Assembly: GCA_030148625.1 (NCBI GenBank)
Contig: JASBTC010000326.1
Location: 1 to 21,292 of the forward strand
Reading direction: 5' to 3'
DNA length: 21,292 bases
DNA from: Sphingobium sp.
GTDB lineage: Bacteria > Pseudomonadota > Alphaproteobacteria > Sphingomonadales > Sphingomonadaceae
Below the pieces are notes generated by a model that saw nothing but the letters and a program-made list of their open reading frames with translations, searched no databases and was not told the DNA's origin. A program made the translations under genes and the position numbers. Each line of letters opens with the position of its first letter. Position 1 is the stretch's first letter. Shown piece after piece: positions 1 to 7,160 of this stretch.

Positions 1-195
1 TGCAACATCTGTCCCTATATGGCGCTCAACACGATGGAGAAGCTCTACGTAGCGCTCCGCGACCTGCAGCCGCGCATCGAGCTGGACGAGGATCTGCGCG
101 TCGCCGCGAAGAAATCGCTCGATCGCATGCTCGAAATGGCGAGCGCGACCGTCGGCATGGGCGACCTCGGGCCGGCAAAGGTGACGGGGGATTGA
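1..195 (+). CDS. nadA: Quinolinate synthase NadA, C-terminal end (partial)
   Basis: The frame is open from base 1 and stops at TGA 193-195, giving 64 residues of a protein whose start lies upstream of the window. It opens with CNICPYMALNTMEKLY, the conserved C-terminal CxxCP segment of NadA, whose second Cys is one of the three ligands of the [4Fe-4S] cluster in this family. NadA condenses iminoaspartate with dihydroxyacetone phosphate to quinolinate in the cytoplasm during de novo NAD synthesis. nadC, the next enzyme of the pathway, follows at 1036 on the same strand and supports the call. No nadB is visible between them; it may lie upstream or elsewhere. Confidence 0.93.
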   Translation, partial: CNICPYMALNTMEKLYVALRDLQPRIELDEDLRVAAKKSLDRMLEMASATVGMGDLGPAKVTGD

Positions 196-238
196 AGCCG
201 CCCGAACTTGGCGAAATGTCGGCTGAAGGGCACGCAAT

Positions 239-1030
239 ATGCCGTTAGCCGATGTCAGTCATTTTTCGATGATCGGTTTCGAGCTGGACATCGCGTCCGG
301 CGACAGGTTTCAGAAATCGCTCGAAAAATCGCTCGATACCTGCCGCATATCGCCATTGGGCGAGACGCAGGAGCTTTGCATCATCAAGGATGCATCGGGT
401 GCAGAACTGTGGATCGGATTGAAACGTCACGCCGATGGCACGGCTGAGATCGTCACGGCCAATCCGGCTTTTGCCGGCGAAGGTCGGGCCGCGGTCGAGA
501 TCGATGCGGCCGTGCCAGAACCTGGCTACGCGCCCTATGAGTATCGCGTGTCTGCTCGTCTCGGGCCGGACAAGGTGCCGATGGTGTTCGATCTCGCGGA
601 CCCCGGTCAGTTCGACCGCCTGAAGCCCGGTGAAAAACTCACCGTCAACCTCAGCGGGTTCGCCTATGAACCCGAAATCCACGAGGACGAGGCCGCTTAT
701 GTCCGGGCTCAGCGGAAACGGGCGGTAAAGGTACAGTTCGCGCCGGATTTCTTTATCCCGATCGGAAGTTTTCTACGCGAGCAGGGCGGTATGGCGGATG
801 AGGGACCAACGGCTTATGCGGCCCTTGCCGGAACCGTGTTGAAGGCCGAATTGCGCAGCAATGGCGCGACCACGGGCCATTTTTGGTGGACGCTCCTGCG
901 AACCTACGGGGGAATCACCATAGACGTCGTCATCGATCCGCGCTCGATCAGAAGCGAGATTAAGCCGGGTGCCGTCGTGACGGGGGATTTTTGGCTTTCG
1001 GGCCGAGTGGCGACAGCCCGACCGGAGTGA
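239..1030 (+). CDS. Hypothetical protein encoded between nadA and nadC
   Basis: 263 residues starting at ATG 239, with a GAAGGG ribosome site 8 nt upstream. The stop is 5 nt before the nadC ATG, so the gene is probably co-transcribed with nadA and nadC. I do not recognise the family. It has no signal peptide or membrane segment and looks like a soluble cytoplasmic protein of mixed beta-rich composition. The C-terminal third carries hydrophobic and aromatic strand-like stretches (FFIPIGSFL near residue 180, HFWWTLL, TGDFWLSGR near the end). It shows none of the FAD or dinucleotide motifs expected of NadB or aspartate dehydrogenase, so it does not obviously fill the missing step before NadA. 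Its role in NAD synthesis, if any, is suggested only by position. Confidence 0.8.
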   Translation: MPLADVSHFSMIGFELDIASGDRFQKSLEKSLDTCRISPLGETQELCIIKDASGAELWIGLKRHADGTAEIVTANPAFAGEGRAAVEIDAAVPEPGYAPYEYRVSARLGPDKVPMVFDLADPGQFDRLKPGEKLTVNLSGFAYEPEIHEDEAAYVRAQRKRAVKVQFAPDFFIPIGSFLREQGGMADEGPTAYAALAGTVLKAELRSNGATTGHFWWTLLRTYGGITIDVVIDPRSIRSEIKPGAVVTGDFWLSGRVATARPE

Positions 1031-1035
1031 ATTTG

Positions 1036-1887
1036 ATGGTATCCGTATCCGATATTGACGGCTTCGACCTCGAAGGCTTTGTCGACGCTACACTGGCCGA
1101 AGATCTCGGCGATGCCGGGGACATCACTTCCGCCGCCGTGATCCCGGCCGATGCGGTATTCGACGGCGTGATGGACAGTCGCGAGGCCGTGACGGTGGCG
1201 GGGCTTGGCATCGCCGAAGCGTTTTTCCGCACGCTCGATCCCGATATGGCAATCGAGGTGCTGGCGAAGGACGGCGATCGCGTGTCGGCCGGCACCGACC
1301 TGTTGCGCCTCAACGGCCGTGCCCGCGCGATGCTCACCGCCGAACGCTCGGCCCTCAACACCGTGCAACATCTGACCGGCATCGCCACGCTGACGCGTCG
1401 CTATGTCGATGCGATCGCCGGTACCGGTGCGATCCTGCTCGACACGCGCAAGACCATTCCGGGCCTGCGCGTGCTGGAGAAATACGCGACACGCATGGGC
1501 GGCGCGCAGAATCATCGCATGGGCCTGTGGGACGCAGCGATGATCAAGGACAATCACGTCGCAGTCGCAGGCGGGGGAGGGGAAGCAGTGCGCCGGGCCG
1601 TCGATGCCGGTCTTCAGCGGATCATCGTCGAGGTCGACCGGGTCGATCAGATCGAGCCGGCGCTTGCGGCAGGTGCGACGCATCTGCTGCTCGACAATAT
1701 GGATCCGCCGACATTGCGCGGCGCCGTGCGCCTGGTGGGCGGCCGGGTGCCGACCGAGGCGTCGGGCGGTGTGAAGCTGGAAACCATCCGTGCGATCGCG
1801 GAGACCGGCGTCACCTATATCTCGGCCGGCCGGCTGACCCAATCGGCGCCGGCGGCGGATATCGGGCTGGATTTCGCGTCGGCATAG
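1036..1887 (+). CDS. nadC: Nicotinate-nucleotide pyrophosphorylase (carboxylating), NadC
   Basis: 283 residues, normal for the family. NadC converts quinolinate and phosphoribosyl pyrophosphate to nicotinate mononucleotide, CO2 and pyrophosphate in the cytoplasm. Signature segments are visible: TAERSALNTVQHLTGIAT (residues 101-118), LDTRKTIPGLRVLEKYA (135-151), the GGAQNHRMGLWDAAMIKDNH stretch (155-174) with its Lys/His substrate-binding residues, and EASGGV followed by ISAGRLTQSAPAADIGLDF at the C-terminus. I chose ATG 1036 because GGAG at 1024-1027 is well spaced and the protein then begins like other NadC proteins. A TTG at 991 in the same frame would overlap the preceding gene by 40 nt and is less likely. 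The gene is convergent with the LysR gene 30 nt downstream. Confidence 0.96.
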   Translation: MVSVSDIDGFDLEGFVDATLAEDLGDAGDITSAAVIPADAVFDGVMDSREAVTVAGLGIAEAFFRTLDPDMAIEVLAKDGDRVSAGTDLLRLNGRARAMLTAERSALNTVQHLTGIATLTRRYVDAIAGTGAILLDTRKTIPGLRVLEKYATRMGGAQNHRMGLWDAAMIKDNHVAVAGGGGEAVRRAVDAGLQRIIVEVDRVDQIEPALAAGATHLLLDNMDPPTLRGAVRLVGGRVPTEASGGVKLETIRAIAETGVTYISAGRLTQSAPAADIGLDFASA

Positions 1888-1917
1888 GGCTGTATTCCAC
1901 CTGCCGGCATCGGATCG

Positions 1918-2871
1918 TCAGTTGCCCCAGCGTTGCCGGGCGACACGCTCGAGCACATCGAGGAAATAGCTGACGGCGGGTGCGTGCTCCGCATCCAGAC
2001 GCCAGGTGACGCCGATCGCGCCGGAGCCGATGGAGAAATCGATCGGCAGGCGAACCAGTTCGGGCTGGGTGTCGATCACGCCATGAGGAAGCGCCGCCAC
2101 CATATCCGTCGTCTTGAGAATGGAGAAGTTGGCGAGAATCGAGATCGATTCCACGGCCCGCTCGGGAAGCGCGAGATGCGCGTCGAGAAAACACTGTTCG
2201 ATCTGTCGGCGCAGCTGGGTTTCGGCCGGGGGCATGATCCATTGCTGGGTCTGGAGATCCGCCAGCCCGACCGTGGCCTGGGCCGCCAACGGATGATCGC
2301 GCCGGACCATGATCGAAATGGGCTCGCTGTAGAGTTGCTTCTGCGCAAGCCTCTCGTCGGGGCCGTGTTCGGGAAGCCGGCCGACGACAAGGTCGAGATC
2401 GCCGAGGCGCAGCATCGGCATCAGCCTCTCGCTGGTTTCCTCGACAAGCGAAATGCTGATCCCCGGCCGTTCGCGCTTGAGCGCAATGATGCTGTGGGGA
2501 AGCAGGTCGGGTGCGGCCGCGAGCAATGTGCCGATTGCGATGCGGCCCGACAGGCCTTCGCCCAGCGCATCCAGTTCCTCGCTCGTATGGCGAACCTCCC
2601 CGATGATCCGCTTTGCGCGCCGGATCACCACCTCGCCGTACAGTGTCGGAACGACGCCGCGCGATATCCGCCGGAACAGAGGCTGGCGAAGACCGGCCTC
2701 GAGTGCACGGACGATCCTCGTTGCGGCCGGCTGGGCAAGATTGAGCGCCGTCGCCGCGTGCATGATGCTGCCGCGCGCGGCAATCTCGACGAGCAGGTCG
2801 AGGTGACGCAGCTTGAGGCGGCTGAGCACGGCATCGGCGGGCAATCCGTCCAGGGGGATGCTGGCTGACAT
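1918..2871 (-). CDS. LysR-family transcriptional regulator
   Basis: 317 residues starting at ATG 2871. The N-terminal winged helix-turn-helix is clear (LRHLDLLVEIAARGSIMHAA at 21-40, LAQPAATRIVRALE at 45-58). A LysR substrate-binding domain follows from about residue 95 (GRIAIGTLLAAAPDLLP, then LRLGDLDLVVGRLPE). The wording of the DNA-binding domain resembles the GbpR/PcaQ branch, whose members often control aromatic or sugar catabolism; that is family knowledge, not proof. The start codon is 3 nt after the stop of the upstream LVIVD gene, so it is the last gene of the ridA-like > LVIVD > LysR unit rather than divergently placed as is typical for LysR regulators. It may bind the inverted repeats at 4927-4942 or 8720-8733 (inference). 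Confidence 0.92.
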   Translation of the reverse strand: MSASIPLDGLPADAVLSRLKLRHLDLLVEIAARGSIMHAATALNLAQPAATRIVRALEAGLRQPLFRRISRGVVPTLYGEVVIRRAKRIIGEVRHTSEELDALGEGLSGRIAIGTLLAAAPDLLPHSIIALKRERPGISISLVEETSERLMPMLRLGDLDLVVGRLPEHGPDERLAQKQLYSEPISIMVRRDHPLAAQATVGLADLQTQQWIMPPAETQLRRQIEQCFLDAHLALPERAVESISILANFSILKTTDMVAALPHGVIDTQPELVRLPIDFSIGSGAIGVTWRLDAEHAPAVSYFLDVLERVARQRWGN

Positions 2872-2874
2872 GGT

Positions 2875-4473
2875 TCATTCCCTCACGGCATTGGGGGCGG
2901 GGGCCTTCAGGCTGGGCTTGCCGAGCGCATCGGACGACAGCAGGTAGATGCCGGCAGTGGTGAACGCCCAGATCAGCTTGCGGTCCCACTCGACATGGAT
3001 GCTCTCGACCGGCGAGTTGTACGAGTTGAGATCGCCGAACTTGCCGCCCATGGGCGGCACATAATAGCCGACATTCTTCGGCTTGGTCGCGTCGGAGATA
3101 TCGAACACCTGCACGCCTGCGTTGAAATAGGGATAGATGGCGATGTTGGCGTCGGGCTGGCCCGGCGAATAGGAGGGGGATGCCCGTTTCGGGCCGAACT
3201 TGCCGCGGCGCAGGCAGAAATCCTTATAGGGCGCGTCCTTGGGCGGCATCGGGCGTGGCAGCACGCTCAGCACCTTGGGATGTGCCGGATCCTTGACGTC
3301 GATGATGCTGACATCCTTCCACGGCTCGTAGCAATCCTCGTTCATCGGATAGCCGCCGGTCAGCACGATACCGCGCCGGGTGACGCGTGAGGCATCGACA
3401 TGATCGCCCTCGACGCCGCCCGCGCCCTTGGCGAGTTGCAATGAACTCACCGTCTTCGGATGTGCGGGATCGGCGATGTCGAGGACATAGAATCCCAGGC
3501 TGCCCATCGCGGTATAGGCGTATCTGCCACCCTTTTCGGGGGACACGGGCACTTCCATCGGCAGGCGGCCGCCGGTCCAGGAGGTCTGGTCGCCCGCCGA
3601 TGGCCATTTGCGATAGGCCTCTTCCTCGCCCAGCCGCTGGCCCGGCACCCACCAGGTCGAGACCAGCCTGGGGTTCGCCGGATCCTCCATGTCGTAGATC
3701 ATCTGCGCCGGCGAATAGAGCTGGTTGGAAAACTCCATATGCGTGAAGGTGTTGTCCGGCGCGCCCAGCATATAGGCGTATTTGCCGCCGTCATAATTGG
3801 GCACGTCGTAACCGCCGCCGCCCTGTTGCACGGTGGCCGAGGGATTGAGCACGTCCATGCTGCGTTCGGCCAGCAGCACCCATTCGGTCGGGCTTTTCAG
3901 TTCATAGACGCGGAAGCCGCGCAAACCAGGTGCCTCGAGCACATGGTTGATGACGCTGGGATCGCTGTATTTCTTGTCGTCGAGGCCGCCCTTCGAACGC
4001 GGCACCTCGAAGGTCTGGATCATGATCCATTTGCCGAGCTTCTTGTTGTACGCGATCGACGCGGCGCCGAACCACGAACCGTCCTTATATTCCTTGTTGA
4101 ACACGGTCTTCAGGTTCGTCGGATCCGTGACGTCGTAGACGCGCACATATTGCCGGTAATAATGGAACATGTAGCGCCGGCCGTTCATGTCGACGAAGTG
4201 CTGCCAGGTGTGGCCGGGGCGGACGATGATGTCCCAATGCCCCAACACCTTCATGTTCTTGATGTAATCCTTCTGCTCGAGATGATCGAGGCTGCCCTTG
4301 ACCGGATTGGGGCCGGCATAGGTGGTGGACGGCGCGGCTTCGGGGTGGATGAAGCGACCCGTCGCCGGATCCATGCCATAGGTCGCCGGATCGACCGGCT
4401 GGGGCGGGCCGCTCGCGATCGAGGCGGTGGAAACCAGGCATGATGCCAAGGCGAGAAGAGGGCGCAGCTTCAT
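2875..4473 (-). CDS. LVIVD-repeat beta-propeller protein, exported
   Basis: 532 residues from ATG 4473. The first 21 residues form an export signal: basic start (MKLR), short hydrophobic core, Ala-rich end before SGPP. L9-A10-S11-C12 also fits a lipobox, but the hydrophobic stretch before it is very short, so either a cleaved or a lipid-anchored protein is possible. At least five LVIVD-type repeats are readable, each of the form hhhxDhxDPxxPxxh: VRVYDVTDPTNLKTV, QMIYDMEDPANPRLV, FYVLDIADPAHPKTV, VSIIDVKDPAHPKVL and VQVFDISDATKPKNV. This predicts a periplasmic or surface beta-propeller. No catalytic motif is recognised, so the role is probably binding or scaffolding, unknown in detail. It sits between a Rid-family gene (28 nt upstream) and a LysR gene (3 nt downstream), in the same unit. 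Confidence 0.88.
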   Translation of the reverse strand: MKLRPLLALASCLVSTASIASGPPQPVDPATYGMDPATGRFIHPEAAPSTTYAGPNPVKGSLDHLEQKDYIKNMKVLGHWDIIVRPGHTWQHFVDMNGRRYMFHYYRQYVRVYDVTDPTNLKTVFNKEYKDGSWFGAASIAYNKKLGKWIMIQTFEVPRSKGGLDDKKYSDPSVINHVLEAPGLRGFRVYELKSPTEWVLLAERSMDVLNPSATVQQGGGGYDVPNYDGGKYAYMLGAPDNTFTHMEFSNQLYSPAQMIYDMEDPANPRLVSTWWVPGQRLGEEEAYRKWPSAGDQTSWTGGRLPMEVPVSPEKGGRYAYTAMGSLGFYVLDIADPAHPKTVSSLQLAKGAGGVEGDHVDASRVTRRGIVLTGGYPMNEDCYEPWKDVSIIDVKDPAHPKVLSVLPRPMPPKDAPYKDFCLRRGKFGPKRASPSYSPGQPDANIAIYPYFNAGVQVFDISDATKPKNVGYYVPPMGGKFGDLNSYNSPVESIHVEWDRKLIWAFTTAGIYLLSSDALGKPSLKAPAPNAVRE

Positions 4474-4501
4474 CCGATCATCCTTTCCTGTTCACCGGCG
4501 C

Positions 4502-4897
4502 TCAGCGATCGGTGTCGATCACCGCGACCGCCTGGATCTCGATCAGCATCACCGGATCGGCGAAGCCGGTGACGGTGATCGCGGCGCTGGCGGGAAAGTC
4601 GCTGCCGAATATCTCGGTGCGCAATTCGGTCATGCGCGTCGTATGGCGCACATCGACAAGGAACACCGTCATCGTCACGATATCGTTGAGCGTTCCGCCC
4701 GCCTCGGCGAGCGTCGCTTCGAGATTGCGGAAGGTCTGGTGGACCTGCGCGTCGAAATCGCCCGCCAGCGGATTTCCGGCATCGTCCTTTTGCCCGGTAT
4801 GGCCGGCCAGCCAGATCGTGGTGCCGCCCCGCGTGATCACCGCTGGCGAGAAGGCCCGTGTCTTTTGCCACGTCCCGCGCACAAAGCTCTTCTCCAT
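4502..4897 (-). CDS. Rid-family (YjgF/YER057c/UK114) protein lacking the RidA arginine
   Basis: 131 residues, the usual single-domain length, starting at ATG 4897 with GGAG (4905-4908) 7 nt upstream. The fold is recognised from TIWLAGHTGQ (27-36), the QVHQTFRNLEATLAEAGGTLNDIVTMTVFL region (51-80) and IEIQAVAV (119-126). RidA hydrolyses reactive enamine/imine intermediates using an Arg in its 'PARS' motif to hold the substrate carboxylate. Here the segment reads FPASAAITV (101-109), with Ser in place of that Arg, while the Glu of 'EIEA' is kept (Glu120). It therefore belongs with Rid subfamilies that do not have ordinary imine deaminase activity. Several such proteins sit in aromatic catabolic clusters, where hydrolytic roles are suspected. 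First gene of its unit, under the divergent promoter containing the putative LacI operator. Confidence 0.9.
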   Translation of the reverse strand: MEKSFVRGTWQKTRAFSPAVITRGGTTIWLAGHTGQKDDAGNPLAGDFDAQVHQTFRNLEATLAEAGGTLNDIVTMTVFLVDVRHTTRMTELRTEIFGSDFPASAAITVTGFADPVMLIEIQAVAVIDTDR

Positions 4898-4926
4898 CCG
4901 TGTTCTCCACTCGCAATTCTGGCTTG

Positions 4927-4942
4927 GGACTCGCTCGAGTCC
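4927..4942. promoter_or_regulatory. Candidate operator: 7-2-7 inverted repeat upstream of the ridA-like gene
   Basis: GGACTCGCTCGAGTCC is a perfect inverted repeat with 7-bp arms and a 2-bp centre, located 30 nt upstream of the ridA-like ATG in the divergent promoter region. Its inner part fits ANTCGNTCGANT, a pattern shared with the inverted repeat at 8720-8733 in the other divergent region. It may be the site of a second regulator, for example the LysR protein or another dimeric repressor. Binding is inference. Confidence 0.35.
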
Positions 4943-4948
4943 GTTCTC

Positions 4949-4961
4949 GCAATCGATTGCA
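4949..4961. promoter_or_regulatory. Putative LacI-family operator (GCAATCGATTGCA)
   Basis: GCAATCGATTGC at 4949-4960 is a perfect 12-bp palindrome with a central CG, the usual shape of LacI/GalR-family operators. It lies between the divergent ridA-like (4897) and LacI (5056) genes. The same 10-bp core recurs at 8671-8680 and 9940-9949. A perfect TTGACA for leftward transcription lies at 4982-4977; a TGCAAT 15 nt beyond it would be its -10 box and overlaps the palindrome. A bound repressor could therefore block the ridA-like promoter and also autoregulate lacI. The regulator assignment rests on adjacency. Confidence 0.6.
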
Positions 4962-5055
4962 GAGAAGCGTGGAGTCTGTCAATGTTCAAAAACATCGTTA
5001 TTCGGGAAAGTGCGGCGTCGCGGTGATCCGCCGGACGCTGGCGGGAGGTTATGGG

Positions 5056-6111
5056 ATGGCGAAAAGGACGGGGCAGGTCCGCGCAATCACCCTGAAGCAG
5101 GTCGCGGAGGCCGCGGGTGTCCACGCGTCGACAGTCTCGCGCGCGCTCAATCCCGCCACGCGTTCTATGGTGGTGCCTGATGTGGTGGAACGCGTCCTGG
5201 CGACCGCCAGTGCGCTGGGGTATCGGCCCAATCTGCTCGCCGCCGGTCTGCGGACGGGGCGCTCGCATCTGATCGGCGCGCTCGTGCCCGATATCGCCAA
5301 CACCGTTTTCTCGCCGATCCTGAGCGGCGCGAGCGACCGGCTGGCGTCGGACGGCTATTCGATCGTCGTCGCCGATGTCGGCACCAATCCGGCGCGGCAC
5401 CTGGAACTCGCGAACCAGCTCGTCGCGCGGCGCATCGACGGCTTCATCCTCGCGACCGTCAGTCGCGACGATCCCGTCGTCGATTTCTGCCTCGATCAGA
5501 ATCTGCCGGCGGTGCTTGTGAACCGTGCGGAGGAACGCCGGCGCATCTCCGCAGTGGTGTCCGACGATACGCTGGGCATGCAATTGGCGGTCGATCACCT
5601 TGTCGAACTGGGCCATGCGCGGATCGGCCATCTCGCGGGGCCGGAGGGGGTTTCGACGGGCTTTCTGCGGCGCAAGGGCTTCTACGATGCGCTGGAAGTG
5701 CACGGCCTGCCCGTCGGGGCTTACCCGTGCGAGCCCGCAGGTGCCTATAATCGTGAGGAAGGCGCGAAGGCTGCGCGCCGGCTGCTCGATGCGGCGCCCG
5801 ACATCACCGCAATCGTCGCTGCGAACGATCTGCTGGCGCTGGGCGCCTATGATGTCGCGGCGGAACGCGGCCTGTCGGTGCCGGGCGATCTCTCGATCGT
5901 GGGGCATAACGATATGCCTTTGGTCGACATGGTCGCGCCGCCGCTCACCACCGTGCGGATCAGCCATCGCGAAATCGGCCGCGCCGCCGCCGATCTGCTA
6001 TTGCAGCAACTCACCGGCGGCGAAAGTTCGACGCGCAACGTGGTACTCGCACCCACGCTGATCGTCCGTGGATCGACGGCCCCACCGCGCCTGCGGCGCA
6101 AGGTGGGTTAG
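5056..6111 (+). CDS. LacI/GalR-family transcriptional regulator
   Basis: 351 residues. The helix-turn-helix ITLKQVAEAAGVHASTVSRAL (11-31) is followed by the hinge segment NLLAAGLRTGRS (59-70) and a periplasmic-binding-protein-like effector domain (IGALVPDIANTVFSPIL, then VDHLVELGHARIGHLAGP, then AIVAANDLLALGAYDVAAERGL and IVGHNDMPLVDMVAPPLTTV). ATG 5056 was chosen because GGGAGG (5042-5047) is correctly spaced and the HTH then sits at the extreme N-terminus, as in the family. Earlier in-frame starts would read through the promoter and operator. It is probably a repressor released by a small catabolic ligand. Likely targets are the palindromes at 4949 and 8669, giving autoregulation plus control of the surrounding catabolic units. 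Confidence 0.94.
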   Translation: MAKRTGQVRAITLKQVAEAAGVHASTVSRALNPATRSMVVPDVVERVLATASALGYRPNLLAAGLRTGRSHLIGALVPDIANTVFSPILSGASDRLASDGYSIVVADVGTNPARHLELANQLVARRIDGFILATVSRDDPVVDFCLDQNLPAVLVNRAEERRRISAVVSDDTLGMQLAVDHLVELGHARIGHLAGPEGVSTGFLRRKGFYDALEVHGLPVGAYPCEPAGAYNREEGAKAARRLLDAAPDITAIVAANDLLALGAYDVAAERGLSVPGDLSIVGHNDMPLVDMVAPPLTTVRISHREIGRAAADLLLQQLTGGESSTRNVVLAPTLIVRGSTAPPRLRRKVG

Positions 6112-6137
6112 ATTTAATCCGTCCGATTTGCAGCACT

Positions 6138-6217
6138 CGTCATTGCGAGCGAAGCGCGGCAATCCAGATGGCGCCGCAACATTGGATTGCCGCGGGGCTT
6201 CACCCCTCGCAACGACG
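6138..6217. repeat. 80-bp imperfect inverted repeat between convergent genes
   Basis: The left arm begins CGTCATTGCGAG (6138-6149) and ends GCGGCAATCCA (6156-6166). The right arm begins TGGATTGCCGCG (6183-6194) and ends CTCGCAACGACG (6206-6217). The arms pair almost throughout, with small bulges, around a 16-nt loop holding GGCGCC. This 'CGTCATTGCGAG ... CTCGCAAtGACG' unit is of a type dispersed in many copies in sphingomonad and related genomes. It sits between the lacI stop (6111) and the stop of the SBP-fold gene (6240), where a folded transcript could act as a bidirectional terminator. It has no T-tract, so intrinsic termination is uncertain. Confidence 0.75.
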
Positions 6218-6239
6218 ATACAAGGGTAGTGGATCGACC

Positions 6240-7160
6240 TTAATTCAAAACCGACTCGCGGATCGTTTCGTCGATAAAGGCCGTCGTATCGGCCGCCGCG
6301 ATCGCGTGCCCGCCATAGCGTCTGCGCAGATCGAGTACCGCTTCGGCGCCCGCGCGATCGATCTCCAGCGAGCGCGTCAGAGCATCGGGCGAGTGGACCA
6401 GCAGTTCATAGGCCCTGTCCGCGAGCCGCGCATCGAGCCGGGGCATGTTCTCTCGCAGCAGTCGCACTGCATCCGCGCGGTTCGCCGGATTGGCGAGCCA
6501 GGCCAGCGCATCGTGCATGGCGCAGATGAACGCCGCCAGCGTCGCCCGGTTGGCCTGCGCCCAGCCGCGCCGTGCGGCGCCGACGATTCCCTGATAGGGG
6601 CCGATGACATCGCGCGCGCGCCGAAGCGGAATGCATCCCGCTTCGGCCGCGATCATGTCGAGCGGGCTGTTGAGCAATGTCGAGGCCTGCCGCTTCGCGA
6701 TCAGCGCGTCCAGCCGTTGCGCGCCGCCGCCCACCGCCTCCAGGCGATAATCGTCCATGCCCAGCCCCGCATCGGCCAGCAGCGCGCGCAATACGAAGGC
6801 GAAGCCTGTGGTCAGTGCGTCGACCGCGATGGTCTGGTCGCGCAGCGCCTCGATACTGTCGAAAGCCGGCGCGCCGATCAGACTGAGCAGGCCGTTGTCG
6901 AAGCCCGCAAAGGCGAAGAAATCGGGCGTTTCAGACAGGGAAGCCGCGCCATGTCCCTCGGCATAGGCGATGACATTGTCGAACGCGGTCAGCGCGATCT
7001 GCGCGGCACCGTCGAACAGGTCGCGCGCCATCTGCGCCGATCCGGGTGTGACCGACAGCCGGACGTCGAGCCCTTGCGCCGCGAACAGGCCGTGCTGTTG
7101 CGCGATCCACAAGGGCCAGTTGGAGGCGCCGGCAAAGATCACGACGTCGAGTCGGGTCAT
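6240..7160 (-). CDS. NMT1/SsuA-type substrate-binding-protein fold, without signal peptide
   Basis: 306 residues starting at ATG 7160, which overlaps the cupin stop as ATGA. The N-terminus goes directly into the first strand of a type II periplasmic-binding fold (LDVVIFAGASNWPLWIAQQHGLF), then SVTPGSAQMARDLFDGAAQIALTAFDNVIAYAEG, the typical pattern of NMT1/THI5/SsuA-like ABC solute-binding proteins. No signal peptide is present and no permease or ATPase gene lies in the window. It could be a cytoplasmic binding protein or an enzyme built on this fold; THI5, MqnA/MqnD and dihydroxyphthalate decarboxylase-like proteins are known examples. Co-translation with an oxidoreductase and a cupin favours a metabolic role (inference). 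Substrate unknown. Confidence 0.85.
   Translation of the reverse strand: MTRLDVVIFAGASNWPLWIAQQHGLFAAQGLDVRLSVTPGSAQMARDLFDGAAQIALTAFDNVIAYAEGHGAASLSETPDFFAFAGFDNGLLSLIGAPAFDSIEALRDQTIAVDALTTGFAFVLRALLADAGLGMDDYRLEAVGGGAQRLDALIAKRQASTLLNSPLDMIAAEAGCIPLRRARDVIGPYQGIVGAARRGWAQANRATLAAFICAMHDALAWLANPANRADAVRLLRENMPRLDARLADRAYELLVHSPDALTRSLEIDRAGAEAVLDLRRRYGGHAIAAADTTAFIDETIRESVLN

Noticed and set aside
1811..2989. 392-aa minus-strand frame overlapping the LysR gene
   Set aside because: It is in another frame of the clear LysR gene and reads as low-complexity Arg/Pro/Ala without domains.
4982..4995. ATGTTcaaaAACAT inverted repeat upstream of lacI
   Set aside because: A 5-bp arm repeat in an AT-rich stretch with no second copy in the other promoter region; likely chance.
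4858..5055. 66-residue N-terminal extension of the LacI regulator
   Set aside because: It would cross the divergent promoter and operator and precede the HTH; ATG 5056 has a good ribosome site and places the HTH at the N-terminus.
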